Shown: positions 24,730 through 33,385, counted from the first letter of the stretch. The stretch: 64,000 nucleotides of DNA from Phosphoribacter sp037045055 (GCA_037045055.1 JBAOHJ010000003.1:186001-250000); one strand, 5' to 3'. Translations and numbers: made by a program. Notes: generated by a model not told the origin, from the letters alone.

Positions 24730-26652
24730 TCAGGGCGCCGTCGCCGCGGCCGCGAGGGCCAGGGCCTGGGCGAACTCCTGTGGCGCCACCCGATCGCCCA
24801 GGGCCAGGGCCAGCCGGGCGAGCAACCCCTCGCGGTCGCCCGCGTCGGCGGCCTCGATGGCGTCGGACAGGGCCAGCCACGCGGCTTCGCGCCGGGCGAC
24901 GTCCTCGGGGACGGGCTCGTGCGGCGGCGGACCGGAGTGTTCGCCGCCGTGACGGCCGGCGCGCACGGCGCCAGGCAGGTCGGCCAGGGCGCGGACCGGC
25001 CCCCGGGCCAGCAGCAGACCGTCCGGTCGCACCACCAGCGCCTCGCCTCGCTGTGCCCCCCACCCGGCCCGGACCGAGCCGTCCTCGTCCGCCACCACGG
25101 CGGCGTCAACGGGCGCCCCCGCGCCCCCCACCACGGCGGCATCAACGGGCGCTCCCGCGCCGCCCACCACGACGACGGCCACGGGCTCGGTGGGCAGGGC
25201 CGCGTGCAGGGCCTGCGCGAGCTGGGCCGCGGCCTGCGCCTCGGCGGCGTCCGGGTCGACGACGTAGATGCCGAAGCCGATCCCGCGCACCTGGTCCAGC
25301 GACGCGGACTGCCCGCTGGCCAGGCGCACCCGGCGGTCCGGCACTGGGTCGCCCGGCAGCACCCCGGTGGTGACGCCGGTCGCCGGGCGGGTCAGCGGCG
25401 AATGACGCGCATGGGTGGCACTGGACTGGCGCGGGTTGAGCAGGTGACTGAACTGCGGCGCCGTGGTCGACAACGCGAGCACGGCATCCCGCGTGGTGCG
25501 ATGCCCGTGGTCGCCCGGGGTCATCATCAGCGTCGACTTGCCGGCGTTGGCGACGTTCTGGGTCCACGCGTCGCGGCGCTCGGCGGCATACGTGGCCAGC
25601 AGCTGAGCCGATGCCGCGCCGGTGACCACCGCCGCGAGCATCCAGGCGAGCGTCTCGGCATCCTCCATGCCGGAGTTCAACCCGCGCACCCCGAAGATCG
25701 GCACGAGGTGCGCCGCGTCCCCGGCGAAGACCACCCGGTCGTGCAGGAACGAGTCGAGCGCCAGAGCACGGGCCATGTAGAACCCGGACCATTCCAGCGT
25801 CCACGGCTCGTCGCGCCGCAGCCAGGCCAGGTGGGCCCCGATCCGCTCGGCGATCCGCGCCGGTTGGGACTCGGCGTCGGCGTCCGCGGCCGCGTCGAGC
25901 TGGTAGTCGATCCGCCAGATGTCACCCGGCTGCTGGTGCATGATGACCGTCGATCCGGGGTTGCTCGGTGGGTCGAACCACACCAGGCGCTCCACGGGCA
26001 GACCCGAGGCCCAGTAGATGTCGGCGATGACGTACCGGCCCTCGTACGACGTCCCCGCCAGCCGCAGCCCGAGCAGGTCGCGGGTCGCGCTGCGTCCGCC
26101 GTCGCAGGCCACGGCATACCGGGCGCGCAGCTCGCGCGGTCCGTCCGCGGTGTCGACGCGGACGGTCACCTCGTCCGCGCCCTGGGCGTACCCGGTGACC
26201 GTCGCGCCCCAGACGAGGTCGATGAGCGGCTCCGCCTGGATGACCTCGACCATGGCCTCCTCGAACTCCGACTGCCCGATGTTGACCATGGGGGCCCGCA
26301 CGTCGTCGGGGCCGGAGGGCATCTGGAAGTGCAGGACCTCCCGGTCGCGGTAGAACGTCCGCCCGCCGTGCCACGGCAGCGCCACGGCTTCGATCCGGTC
26401 GCCGAAGCCCAGGCGCGCCGCGGCCTCCAGGCTGTGCCGGGAGATGCAGATCGCCCGGCTGCCGTAGCTGACCTGGGTGCCCGCCTCGAGCACCGTGGAG
26501 GGGACCCCGCGACGAGCCAGCCCCAGCGCCACGGCCATCCCGACCGGCCCGGCGCCGACGATGACGACCGGCAGCGGGTCGGCGCCCTGGGCAGTGGAGG
26601 CCACCGTGCCCGGCGCGAAGCTGCGAGGCTGGTGGTAGGAGGATGCGGTCAC
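24730..26652 (-). CDS. FAD-dependent aromatic monooxygenase (MhpA/PHBH-like)
   Basis: 640-residue class A flavoprotein hydroxylase. GxGxxG in VVIVGAGPVGMAVALG (residues 31-38), the DG motif ACDGGRSATRDLLGL, and the GD motif FAGDAAHLVPIFGVRGLNSGMEDA are all present. A C-terminal thioredoxin-fold domain, usual in phenol hydroxylase/MhpA types, makes the last 200 residues, where a 12-residue duplication sits. It probably hydroxylates an aromatic acid; the substrate cannot be read. GTG 26652 (VTASSYHQ) is chosen. No ring-cleavage dioxygenase is nearby. Confidence 0.86.
   Translation of the reverse strand: MTASSYHQPRSFAPGTVASTAQGADPLPVVIVGAGPVGMAVALGLARRGVPSTVLEAGTQVSYGSRAICISRHSLEAAARLGFGDRIEAVALPWHGGRTFYRDREVLHFQMPSGPDDVRAPMVNIGQSEFEEAMVEVIQAEPLIDLVWGATVTGYAQGADEVTVRVDTADGPRELRARYAVACDGGRSATRDLLGLRLAGTSYEGRYVIADIYWASGLPVERLVWFDPPSNPGSTVIMHQQPGDIWRIDYQLDAAADADAESQPARIAERIGAHLAWLRRDEPWTLEWSGFYMARALALDSFLHDRVVFAGDAAHLVPIFGVRGLNSGMEDAETLAWMLAAVVTGAASAQLLATYAAERRDAWTQNVANAGKSTLMMTPGDHGHRTTRDAVLALSTTAPQFSHLLNPRQSSATHARHSPLTRPATGVTTGVLPGDPVPDRRVRLASGQSASLDQVRGIGFGIYVVDPDAAEAQAAAQLAQALHAALPTEPVAVVVVGGAGAPVDAAVVGGAGAPVDAAVVADEDGSVRAGWGAQRGEALVVRPDGLLLARGPVRALADLPGAVRAGRHGGEHSGPPPHEPVPEDVARREAAWLALSDAIEAADAGDREGLLARLALALGDRVAPQEFAQALALAAAATAP
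25092..25172. repeat. 36-bp tandem repeat (about 2.3 copies) inside the monooxygenase gene
   Basis: Copies at 25092-25127 and 25128-25163 plus a partial third, each starting CCACCACGGCGGC. They encode the 12-residue unit GGAGAPVDAAVV on the minus strand, in frame, inside a surface part of the C-terminal domain. The copies differ at a few bases. This is likely replication slippage; length may vary between strains. Confidence 0.85.
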
Positions 26653-26711
26653 GGGGTCACCTCGGGGTGGGGTCGGGCGGGGGGCCGGTATGCCGGTGGC
26701 CTCCACGGTAG

Positions 26712-26742
26712 GGCGATCCCTAGCACGCGAAAAGCGGCGATC
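26712..26742. promoter_or_regulatory. Direct repeats upstream of the monooxygenase
   Basis: GGCGATC occurs at 26712-26718 and 26736-26742, 24 bp apart, about 60 bp upstream of the monooxygenase start and in a locally AT-rich patch. It may be a regulator site for the IclR or LysR protein encoded beside it. No direct evidence of binding. Confidence 0.25.
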
Positions 26743-26762
26743 TCCGCGGTTGAACCTCGCTC

Positions 26763-27707
26763 CTACCGAGGAAGGTCGAACTGGCCGGCCTCGGCCGTGG
26801 CGAGCGCGTGCGCGATGAAGACCCGCCCCACCCGGCTGAGGAAGGACCCTCGACGCCACAGGCACACGACGGCGATCTCGGGCAGCATCGGCGATCCGAT
26901 CTCTCGGACCACCAGCGTCCTGCCCTCGTAGGTCACGCTGGCGCTGGGCCGTTGCAGCAGCAGCGTCCAGCCGAAGCCACGCCCGACGAACGCGCGGGCC
27001 GTCTCGTAGGTCCGCGCGTGGTGCACCACGCGCGGAGCGAACCCGGCCGCCGCACAGCAGGCCAGCGCATGGCTCGCGCTCGGGGGCACGTCGAGAAGGA
27101 CCATAGGGTCCGCGGCGAGGTCGGCGAGGTCCAGGGGCGCGCTGTCCTTGGCCAGCCGGTGGTCGCTGTCGAGCACCACACCCGGGCGCAGGCCGGCCAG
27201 GCGGGCCGAGCGCCACACCGGGTCGACGTCGATGTCGTAGCCGATGGCCACGTCGAGGTCCGCCGCGTCCAGCCCGGCGAGCAACCGGTCCTGGTTGTCC
27301 TCGGTCACCTCGACCCGGGCGTGCGGATGCGCCCGGGCGAAGGTGTCCAGCAACGCCGGCAACAGGGTCGGGGACAGCGACGGGTAGCACCCGAGGCGCA
27401 GCACCCCGGCGACCTGGCCCTCGCCGTCGCGGGCGTCGACCTGCAGCTCCAGGGCCTGGTGCAGCAGGGTGCGGGCCCGGGGCAGCACCATCTCCCCCGC
27501 CGCGGTCAGGGTGACCCCTTTGGCCTTGCGTCGGCGCACCAGGTCGGTGCGCAAGGTCCGCTCCAACTGGTCCAGCGCCCCGGACACCGCCGAGGGCGAC
27601 AGGGACAACCGGGTCGCCGCCGCGGCGATCGTGCCGCACTCGGCCACCGCGACGAAGGCCGCGAGCTGGCCCAGGGTTAAGCCCGGGGCGCCGAACGCCT
27701 TGGACAT
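26763..27707 (-). CDS. LysR-family transcriptional regulator
   Basis: 314 residues. The N-terminal HTH (LTLGQLAAFVAVAECGTIAAAATRLSLSPSAVSGALDQLERTL) is canonical LysR, followed by an effector domain with LRLGCYPSLSPTLLP and DVAIGYD. ATG 27707 follows GGAGGCGAGG. It lies upstream of the monooxygenase on the same strand and is divergent from the acyl-CoA ligase (92 bp), which may be its target. Confidence 0.9.
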   Translation of the reverse strand: MSKAFGAPGLTLGQLAAFVAVAECGTIAAAATRLSLSPSAVSGALDQLERTLRTDLVRRRKAKGVTLTAAGEMVLPRARTLLHQALELQVDARDGEGQVAGVLRLGCYPSLSPTLLPALLDTFARAHPHARVEVTEDNQDRLLAGLDAADLDVAIGYDIDVDPVWRSARLAGLRPGVVLDSDHRLAKDSAPLDLADLAADPMVLLDVPPSASHALACCAAAGFAPRVVHHARTYETARAFVGRGFGWTLLLQRPSASVTYEGRTLVVREIGSPMLPEIAVVCLWRRGSFLSRVGRVFIAHALATAEAGQFDLPR

Positions 27708-27799
27708 GCGCCGATCCTCGCCTCCCAGGCCGTGCTCGGGCCACCGCCACGCGGAATACCCCCCGCCCGGCACGGTACGCCCGCAGGCCCGGTGACACC

Positions 27800-29413
27800 A
27801 TGGCCGACATGACCGAACCGACGCGTGTGCACGACACCGTGGCACGGCTGTTCCTCGACGTGGTGGCCGCCCACCCCGACCGGGTGGCCATCGACTACTA
27901 CGGCACGCGCCTGACCTACGCGCAGCTCGACGAGCTCGTCGGTGGGCTCGCGGCATACCTGCGCGAGCACGATGTCGGGCCGGCGGATCGGGTCGCGATC
28001 TACCTGCAGACCTCGCCGCACTGGGTCCTCGCCGCGCTGGCCGTCTGGCGCCTGGGCGCCACCGTCGTGCCGGTCAACCCGATGTACCGCGAGCACGAGA
28101 TCGCCGACATCCTCGCCCAGGCCACGCCGAGCGCGTTCGTGTCCTCGGAAGAGGGCTACCGCGACGTCGTCGCCGCCCTGCTGCCCGGCACCTCGGTGCA
28201 CCTGGCGCTGACCACGAGCGAGCTGGACCTGCTCGACGACCCGGACCCGCGGGTGTTCGGCGGGCGGCGCCCCGCACCCGTCGAGGGCATCCCGGACCTG
28301 CTGCAGGCCGCCCGGCAGTACGCCGGTCGGGCCGGCGACGCCGGCCAGGCAGCGCTGCCAGGCCCGGACGACGTCGCGCTGGTGTGCTTCACCTCGGGCA
28401 CGACCGGCCCGGCCAAGGGCGCGATCCTCACCCATCGCAACATCGCCAGCAACGTCGCCGCGTCGGCCCGGATCCTGCGCCTGCCCGAGGGCTGCGTCGT
28501 CTTCGCCCTGGCGCCGATGTTCCACGTCGTGGGCCTGGTCCTGGAGCTGGCGCTGTTCCAGCAGGTGGCCGGCACGCTGGTCATGCCGTTCCGGCTGGTG
28601 CCCGAGGTGGCGGTCGAGCTGTTCCGGCGGACCCGGCCGCAGTTCATGGTCGGCCCGCCGACAGCCTTCTCGGCGCTCATGGGGGTGGCCGGTGTCACCC
28701 GTGCGGACCTCGCCTCGTTCACCACCCTGTATGCCGGTGGCGCACCGCTGCCGCCGGCGCTGGTGGAGCGGTTCGAGGCCCAGTTCGGGCACTACATCAA
28801 CAACGGATACGGCCTGACCGAGACCAGCGCCGCGTGCGTGTTCTCGCCTCCGGGGCGACGGGCCGAGGTCGACGAGGCGACCAACGCCCTGGCCAACGGC
28901 TTCCCGTTCCCCGGGACCGAGGTGCGCATCGTCGGCGACGACGGGCTCGACGCGCCGGTCGGCGAGCACGGCGAGATCGCCCTGCGCGGGCCTGCGGTCA
29001 CCCCCGGCTACTGGAACCGCCCGGAGGAGACCGCGAACGCGATCAAGGACGGGTGGTTCTACTCCGGGGACGTCGGGTTCGTCAACGCGCTCGGCGTGCT
29101 GTTCTGCGTGGACCGCAAGAAGGACATGATCATCGCCTCGGGCTTCAAGGTGTGGCCCGGGGAGGTCGAGTCGGTGCTCGTCCAGCACCCGTCGGTGGCC
29201 GAGGCGGCCGTGGTCGGGGCCGCCGACGACTACCGCGGCGAGACCGTCAAGGCGTATGTCGCCCTGGTGCCCGGCGCGAGCGCGACCCCCGAGGAGCTCA
29301 TCGCGCACTGCCGGGACCGTATGGCGGCATACAAGCGACCGTCGGTCGTCGAGATCGTCGATGCGCTGCCGCGCAACGCCGCCGGCAAGGTGCTCAAGCG
29401 CGAGCTGCGCTGA
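27800..29413 (+). CDS. AMP-dependent acyl-CoA ligase
   Basis: 537-residue adenylate-forming enzyme. The P-loop motif FTSGTTGPAKGAILTH, the YGLTETSA motif, the hinge segment RKKDMIIASGFKVWPGEVE and the final Lys in NAAGKVLKREL are all present. It activates a carboxylic acid to an acyl-CoA; medium/long-chain or aromatic acids are possible. It converges on the XRE gene. Confidence 0.9.
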   Translation: MADMTEPTRVHDTVARLFLDVVAAHPDRVAIDYYGTRLTYAQLDELVGGLAAYLREHDVGPADRVAIYLQTSPHWVLAALAVWRLGATVVPVNPMYREHEIADILAQATPSAFVSSEEGYRDVVAALLPGTSVHLALTTSELDLLDDPDPRVFGGRRPAPVEGIPDLLQAARQYAGRAGDAGQAALPGPDDVALVCFTSGTTGPAKGAILTHRNIASNVAASARILRLPEGCVVFALAPMFHVVGLVLELALFQQVAGTLVMPFRLVPEVAVELFRRTRPQFMVGPPTAFSALMGVAGVTRADLASFTTLYAGGAPLPPALVERFEAQFGHYINNGYGLTETSAACVFSPPGRRAEVDEATNALANGFPFPGTEVRIVGDDGLDAPVGEHGEIALRGPAVTPGYWNRPEETANAIKDGWFYSGDVGFVNALGVLFCVDRKKDMIIASGFKVWPGEVESVLVQHPSVAEAAVVGAADDYRGETVKAYVALVPGASATPEELIAHCRDRMAAYKRPSVVEIVDALPRNAAGKVLKRELR

Positions 29414-29429
29414 GGGTGCGCCGCCCTGC

Positions 29430-29447
29430 GGTCGGGGGGGCCCGACC
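29430..29447. terminator. Hairpin between convergent genes
   Basis: GGTCGGG (29430-29436) pairs with CCCGACC (29441-29447) across a 4-nt G loop. It sits between the convergent ligase stop and XRE stop and could end both transcripts. No T-tract follows, as is common in GC-rich actinobacteria. Confidence 0.4.
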
Positions 29448-29452
29448 CGCGG

Positions 29453-29794
29453 TCAGCCGAGGAAGTGTCGATAGGTCGCGATGAGGATGTCCTGCTGCTC
29501 GGCGCTCAGGCGCCCGTCGGCCCGGATCGCCCCCTCGACGTCGCGCGAGCCGTCCTCGTGGGCGGCCTCGCGGCCCGCTCGGGCACCGGCCAGCAGCTCC
29601 TCGACCGAGACCGACAACGCCCCGGCGACCGCGCCGAGCACCCGCAACGAGGGCTCGTGCAGGCCGCGCTCGACCTGGCTGAGGTAGGCGTTGGACACCT
29701 TCGACACCCGGGCCAGCTCGCGCAGCGACATCCGCGAGACCTCGCGCTGCTGGCGAATGAAGGCCCCCAGCCTGCCGGGTGGCTCGGCGATCAT
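29453..29794 (-). CDS. XRE-family HTH regulator (Rv0474-like)
   Basis: 113 residues. The HTH is LGAFIRQQREVSRMSLRELARVSKVSNAYLSQVERGLHEPS, with a C-terminal tail RADGRLSAEQQDILIATYRHFL resembling the small regulator encoded beside HbhA-type genes in mycobacteria. ATG 29794 is chosen because GAGAGG is 9-10 nt upstream; ATG 29803 abuts that site. The phasin-like gene is transcribed just upstream on the same strand. Confidence 0.85.
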   Translation of the reverse strand: MIAEPPGRLGAFIRQQREVSRMSLRELARVSKVSNAYLSQVERGLHEPSLRVLGAVAGALSVSVEELLAGARAGREAAHEDGSRDVEGAIRADGRLSAEQQDILIATYRHFLG

Positions 29795-29949
29795 GGCCCC
29801 CATCCTCTCAGGCGAGACCGCGTCTGCCGCCACCCCGGGTGGCGGGGCCCACCACGGCGGCGGTCCGGACCCATGCCAGGCCCGGACCGCGGTGCTGTCG
29901 ACGCCGGTGGCCGGGTCGGCCCCGGCGGCGGTGGCGAAGGCCGGTGCGG

Positions 29950-30255
29950 TCAGCTCTTGACCGCCCCGTCCTGGGCCTGCTGCGCCAACTCGACCATCCG
30001 GCCGCGGAACTGCTCGCGCATCGTGGCCCAGTCGGCCCCGGCGGCGTCGAAGTACTTCATGTAGTCCACCGGCTTGCCGACGAAGTCGCGCAGCGCGGCG
30101 ACGATGGTGTCCAGGCGGCGGGGCATCGTGGGCGCCTTCCCCTTCGTCTGGTCGACGACCTTCGTCGCCGCCGACAGCATCCGCTCCTGGCCCTTGCGGA
30201 CCGCGGTGAGCTGGGTCTGGTGCAAGGTGGTGGCGAACTCGATGACCGTGGTCAT
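29950..30255 (-). CDS. Small phasin-like protein
   Basis: 101 residues, charged and helical, with TTVIEFATTLHQTQLTAVRKGQ and a following AATKVVDQTKGKAP region. It has the amphipathic character of phasins/HbhA-type proteins that coat lipid or polyhydroxyalkanoate granules, but no family hallmark that proves it. AAGGAG lies 6 nt before ATG 30255. Expression is likely driven by the strong promoter at 30297-30326 and may be under the divergent GntR protein. The 155 bp down to the XRE start hold no other gene. Confidence 0.6.
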   Translation of the reverse strand: MTTVIEFATTLHQTQLTAVRKGQERMLSAATKVVDQTKGKAPTMPRRLDTIVAALRDFVGKPVDYMKYFDAAGADWATMREQFRGRMVELAQQAQDGAVKS

Positions 30256-30286
30256 GACGTGCTCCTTGTCGTCCGGGGTGGTTGTC

Positions 30287-30400
30287 ACTTGTGCTCAGTA
30301 AACCATGCACGCGCTTGGTATGTCAAACAAGAGGCGGCGGCGACACGCCGGCGTTTGCCGCTCTCCCGCGGGCCCGGTACTTTACAAGTCCGTGACAAGT
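30287..30400. promoter_or_regulatory. ACAAGT sites (GntR operator candidates)
   Basis: ACAAGT occurs as its complement at 30287-30292, and as two direct copies at 30384-30389 and 30395-30400 spaced 11 bp, one helical turn. The left site covers the predicted transcription start of the phasin-like gene; the right pair straddles the GTG start of the GntR gene. This arrangement suits a repressor that controls both promoters. Confidence 0.5.
30297..30326 (-). promoter_or_regulatory. Strong promoter for the phasin-like gene
   Basis: On the minus strand a perfect -35 TTGACA (30321-30326) is followed after 18 bp by TTTACT (30297-30302). A start near 30290 would leave a leader of about 35 nt with AAGGAG. 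TTGACA is rare in DNA this GC-rich, so the match is notable. Confidence 0.65.
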
Positions 30401-31177
30401 GCTCGGTTCGCGGCCATCGCCGCCGACCTGCGCGAGCGGATCGCCCTCGGGGAGTTCGCCACGACCGGGGCGGTGGACTCCGAGGCCGAGCTGTGCGCGA
30501 GGTATGCCGTGTCCCGCCCCACCGTGCGTCGGGCCCTGGACCGGCTGCGCGAGGAGGGCCTCGTCGAGCCCCGGCACGGGGCGGGCTGGTTCGTTGCCGG
30601 CGCGGCATACCGCCAGCGACTGGCCCTCGGGACCTTCCGGCACGCCGCGTCGGCGGTGAGCCAGTCCGGCGGGGTGCTGCGGCGGCAGGTCGTCGAGTTC
30701 GGGATGCGCGCAGCGTCGGAGTCGATGCGCGCGACCTTCGACCTGCCCGACCCGGCGTCGGTGCTGCACTGCCGATCGGTGCGACGGGTCGGCGGCGAGG
30801 GCCTGGACGTCGTGCGCGAGTGGGTGCCCGAGCGGCTCGCCGGAGCGCTCACCCGGGCCGCGGCGACGACTCCGGGCATCTGGGCCTCCCTGGACCGCGC
30901 CGGGCACCCGGTGGCCAGCGTCCACCAGACGATCACCGCGGGCCTGGCCAGCCCCGCCGACGGTCGCCTGCTCGGCACGAGCGCCGGGGCCCCACTGCTG
31001 CTGGTGCGACGCCTGGCCCGCGACCGGCGCGGCAGACCGGTGGCCCTGTCCGACCACCGCTACGCGGCGCACCGCTTCGCCCTCGACGTCGAGTTCCACT
31101 CCGGGCCGTCCGCGGCCGCCGCCGAGCCACCCGGTCTGCGCGCCGTGGCCGATCCACCCAAGGAGAACGCATCGTGA
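30392..31177 (+). CDS. GntR/HutC-family regulator with UTRA domain
   Basis: 261 residues. N-terminal winged helix: IAADLRERIALGEF, ELCARYAVSRPTVRRALDRLREEGLVEPRHGAGWFV; C-terminal UTRA sensor domain with VREWVPERLAG and the final FALDVEF. GTG 30392 is chosen; an upstream ATG would add a basic, unconserved stretch. The rmlB-like gene overlaps its stop by GTGA. Confidence 0.85.
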   Translation: MTSARFAAIAADLRERIALGEFATTGAVDSEAELCARYAVSRPTVRRALDRLREEGLVEPRHGAGWFVAGAAYRQRLALGTFRHAASAVSQSGGVLRRQVVEFGMRAASESMRATFDLPDPASVLHCRSVRRVGGEGLDVVREWVPERLAGALTRAAATTPGIWASLDRAGHPVASVHQTITAGLASPADGRLLGTSAGAPLLLVRRLARDRRGRPVALSDHRYAAHRFALDVEFHSGPSAAAAEPPGLRAVADPPKENAS

Positions 31178-32169
31178 AGGTCCTCGTCACCGGAGGGGCC
31201 GGCTTCATCGGCTCCAACTTCGTCCTGCGGGTGCGTCAGCGGCGCCCGGACTGGCGCGTCACCGTCCTGGACGCCCTGACGTATGCCGCCAACCGCGCCT
31301 CGCTCGCACCGGTCGCCGACGACATCGCCTTCGTCGAGGGCTCGATCGCCGACGAGAGCCTCGTGGACCCGCTGGTCGCCGGGCACGACCTCGTCGTGCA
31401 CTTCGCCGCCGAGTCGCACAACGACAACAGCCTCGTCGGGCCGTGGCCGTTCGTCGAGGCCAACGTCGTCGGGACCTTCCGGCTGCTGGAGGCGGTGCGC
31501 AAGCACGGCAAGCGGATCCACCACATCTCCACCGACGAGGTGTACGGCGACCTCGAGCTCGACGACCCGGCGCGGTTCACCGAGGCCACACCGGTCAACC
31601 CCTCCTCGCCCTACTCGTCGACCAAGGCCTCGGCCGACCTGCTCGTCCGGGCCTGGGTCCGCTCGTTCGGGATCGCCGCGACGGTCTCGAACTGCTCGAA
31701 CAACTACGGCCCGCGTCAGCACGTCGAGAAGCTCATCCCCCGCCAGATCACCGGGATCCTCGACGGCGTCAAGCCCAAGCTCTACGGCGCCGGGCTCAAC
31801 GTCCGCGACTGGATCCACGTGGACGACCACAACGACGCCGTCCTGGCGATCATCGAGCAGGGCCGCCTGGGCGAGACCTACCTCATCGGCGCGGACGGTG
31901 AGGTCGACAACCGCCAGATCATCGCCCTGCTGCTGGAGCTCATGGACAAGCCGGCCGACTGGTTCGAGCACGTCGAGGACCGACCGGGCCACGACCTGCG
32001 CTACGCCATCGACTCCGCGAAGCTGCGGGCCGAGACCGACTGGCGCCCGAGGTACCAGGACATCCGCGCGGGTCTACGCCAGACCATCGACTGGTATGCC
32101 GCCAACCGCGCCTGGTGGGAGCCGACCAAGGCCGAGACGGAGCGCAAGTACGCCCGGATCGGCCGCTGA
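31174..32169 (+). CDS. rmlB: dTDP-glucose 4,6-dehydratase-like SDR enzyme
   Basis: 331 residues. The extended short-chain dehydrogenase features are GGAGFIGSNFV (residues 7-17), catalytic STDEVYGD and YSSTKAS (YxxxK), and the substrate-binding NNYGPRQ. AAGGAG precedes GTG 31174, which overlaps the GntR stop. RmlA, RmlC and RmlD are not adjacent. Sugar nucleotide specificity (dTDP-glucose or a relative) is by family similarity. Confidence 0.85.
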   Translation: MKVLVTGGAGFIGSNFVLRVRQRRPDWRVTVLDALTYAANRASLAPVADDIAFVEGSIADESLVDPLVAGHDLVVHFAAESHNDNSLVGPWPFVEANVVGTFRLLEAVRKHGKRIHHISTDEVYGDLELDDPARFTEATPVNPSSPYSSTKASADLLVRAWVRSFGIAATVSNCSNNYGPRQHVEKLIPRQITGILDGVKPKLYGAGLNVRDWIHVDDHNDAVLAIIEQGRLGETYLIGADGEVDNRQIIALLLELMDKPADWFEHVEDRPGHDLRYAIDSAKLRAETDWRPRYQDIRAGLRQTIDWYAANRAWWEPTKAETERKYARIGR

Positions 32170-32195
32170 GGATCCCCGCCCCGTCGAGCGTCGAG

Positions 32196-33332
32196 CTACG
32201 CCTCATCGGCGACTCCGGGCAGCGGCGGCACCTGGTCGACGGCCTCGTCGTGGCTCAGCCCGGTGAGCTCCAGCAGGTCCACGACGAGCGAGCGCAGCTG
32301 ACCCAGCAGCACCGTGGTGTGATAGGCCCCCGGCGCCAACCGGGTCACCTGCTCGGCGACCGCCATCAGCGCGGGCCGGCCGAACTCGGCCGACCGGTTC
32401 TCCCCCCACGCCCGGCCGACCACCTGCACGCCGGTCGCGAGATGCTCGATCACCGCGACGTAGTCGTCCGGCAGGGTCACTCCCTGATGGGCGGCGATGC
32501 TCACCCGACGCACGAGCACCCGGGTGCTGCGCAGGGCCCGGTCGAGCGGGTCGACGATCGAGGCCATGGTGCGCACGCTGCCGGCGTCCGAGCGCGACCA
32601 GGGCGTCGAGGCGATCACCGAGAGGCCCTCGTCGGCGGCCGCCTGCAGCTCGCGGATCAGCCCGTCCGTGGCCCTGGCCTGCGCCAGCACCGAGGCGGCC
32701 CGCTCGACGTTGCCGTCCCGGGCGCACGCGGCGGCGTCGCGCAACAGTCCGGCGATCACCGCGGCGACCTTCGCGGCCTGGTGACGCGGCTTGCGCAGCG
32801 GCGCCCGGGGCACGACGACCGCCGCGACGAGGGCCACCGCGCCGCCGACCACGGCGTCGACCCACCGGGTGACCGGGCTGGGCCCGGCGGTGAGCACCGT
32901 GACGGTGATCGACTGCACGGCCGACTGGGTGACCAGCAGCGCCCCCGCGTCGAGCACCAGGGCGGCCGACATCGACACCACGACCACCGCGCTCACCTGC
33001 CACGGCCCGCTGCCTGCGACGCCGACGAACACCTCCGCGACGGCCACCCCGAGGGCCACCCCGACGGTGACCTCGGCGACCCGACGCAGCCGCTGACCGT
33101 AGGTCATCCCGAGACACACCACGGCGACGATCGGGGCAAACATCGGCGCCTCGTGCCCGAGCACGGTGTGGGCGACGAACCACGCCACCCCCGCGGCCAC
33201 CCCGCATTGCCCCACGTGCCACGCCTTGGCTCCGAGCCGTTCCACCCGGGCGCGCACCGACAGCCGGCTGCGGGACCACGCGCGGTCCATGAGCTCGTCG
33301 ATGCCCCGGTCGATGAAGATCCCTGGTCTCAC
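32196..33332 (-). CDS. Aromatic acid exporter / FUSC-type membrane protein
   Basis: 378 residues with an N-terminal block of about six hydrophobic helices (AGVAWFVAHTVLG, FAPIVAVVCLGMT, VTVGVALGVAVAEVFVG, VVVVSMSAALVL, AVVGGAVALVAAVVV) and a cytoplasmic half. This is the FUSC / aromatic acid exporter family. GTG 33332 (VRPGIFIDRG) is chosen; a 15-bp palindrome directly upstream overlaps the site where ribosomes would load. Confidence 0.8.
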   Translation of the reverse strand: MRPGIFIDRGIDELMDRAWSRSRLSVRARVERLGAKAWHVGQCGVAAGVAWFVAHTVLGHEAPMFAPIVAVVCLGMTYGQRLRRVAEVTVGVALGVAVAEVFVGVAGSGPWQVSAVVVVSMSAALVLDAGALLVTQSAVQSITVTVLTAGPSPVTRWVDAVVGGAVALVAAVVVPRAPLRKPRHQAAKVAAVIAGLLRDAAACARDGNVERAASVLAQARATDGLIRELQAAADEGLSVIASTPWSRSDAGSVRTMASIVDPLDRALRSTRVLVRRVSIAAHQGVTLPDDYVAVIEHLATGVQVVGRAWGENRSAEFGRPALMAVAEQVTRLAPGAYHTTVLLGQLRSLVVDLLELTGLSHDEAVDQVPPLPGVADEA

Positions 33333-33347
33333 CCGGACATTGTCCGG
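33333..33347. promoter_or_regulatory. 15-bp palindrome at the exporter start
   Basis: CCGGACA-T-TGTCCGG is a perfect inverted repeat of 7-bp arms with one central base, directly abutting GTG 33332. It may be a repressor site or a hairpin that hides the ribosome site. Confidence 0.5.
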
Positions 33348-33385
33348 CGGGCGCGGCAACCGCGCGACGTGCCAGACTCGCGGCC

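Noticed and set aside
20729..25063. Open frame of 1444 codons on the minus strand across cstA and neighbours
   Set aside because: It is antisense to cstA, ybdD and iclR; its His/Arg/Gly-rich translation lacks family features. Long shadow frames are normal at this GC content.
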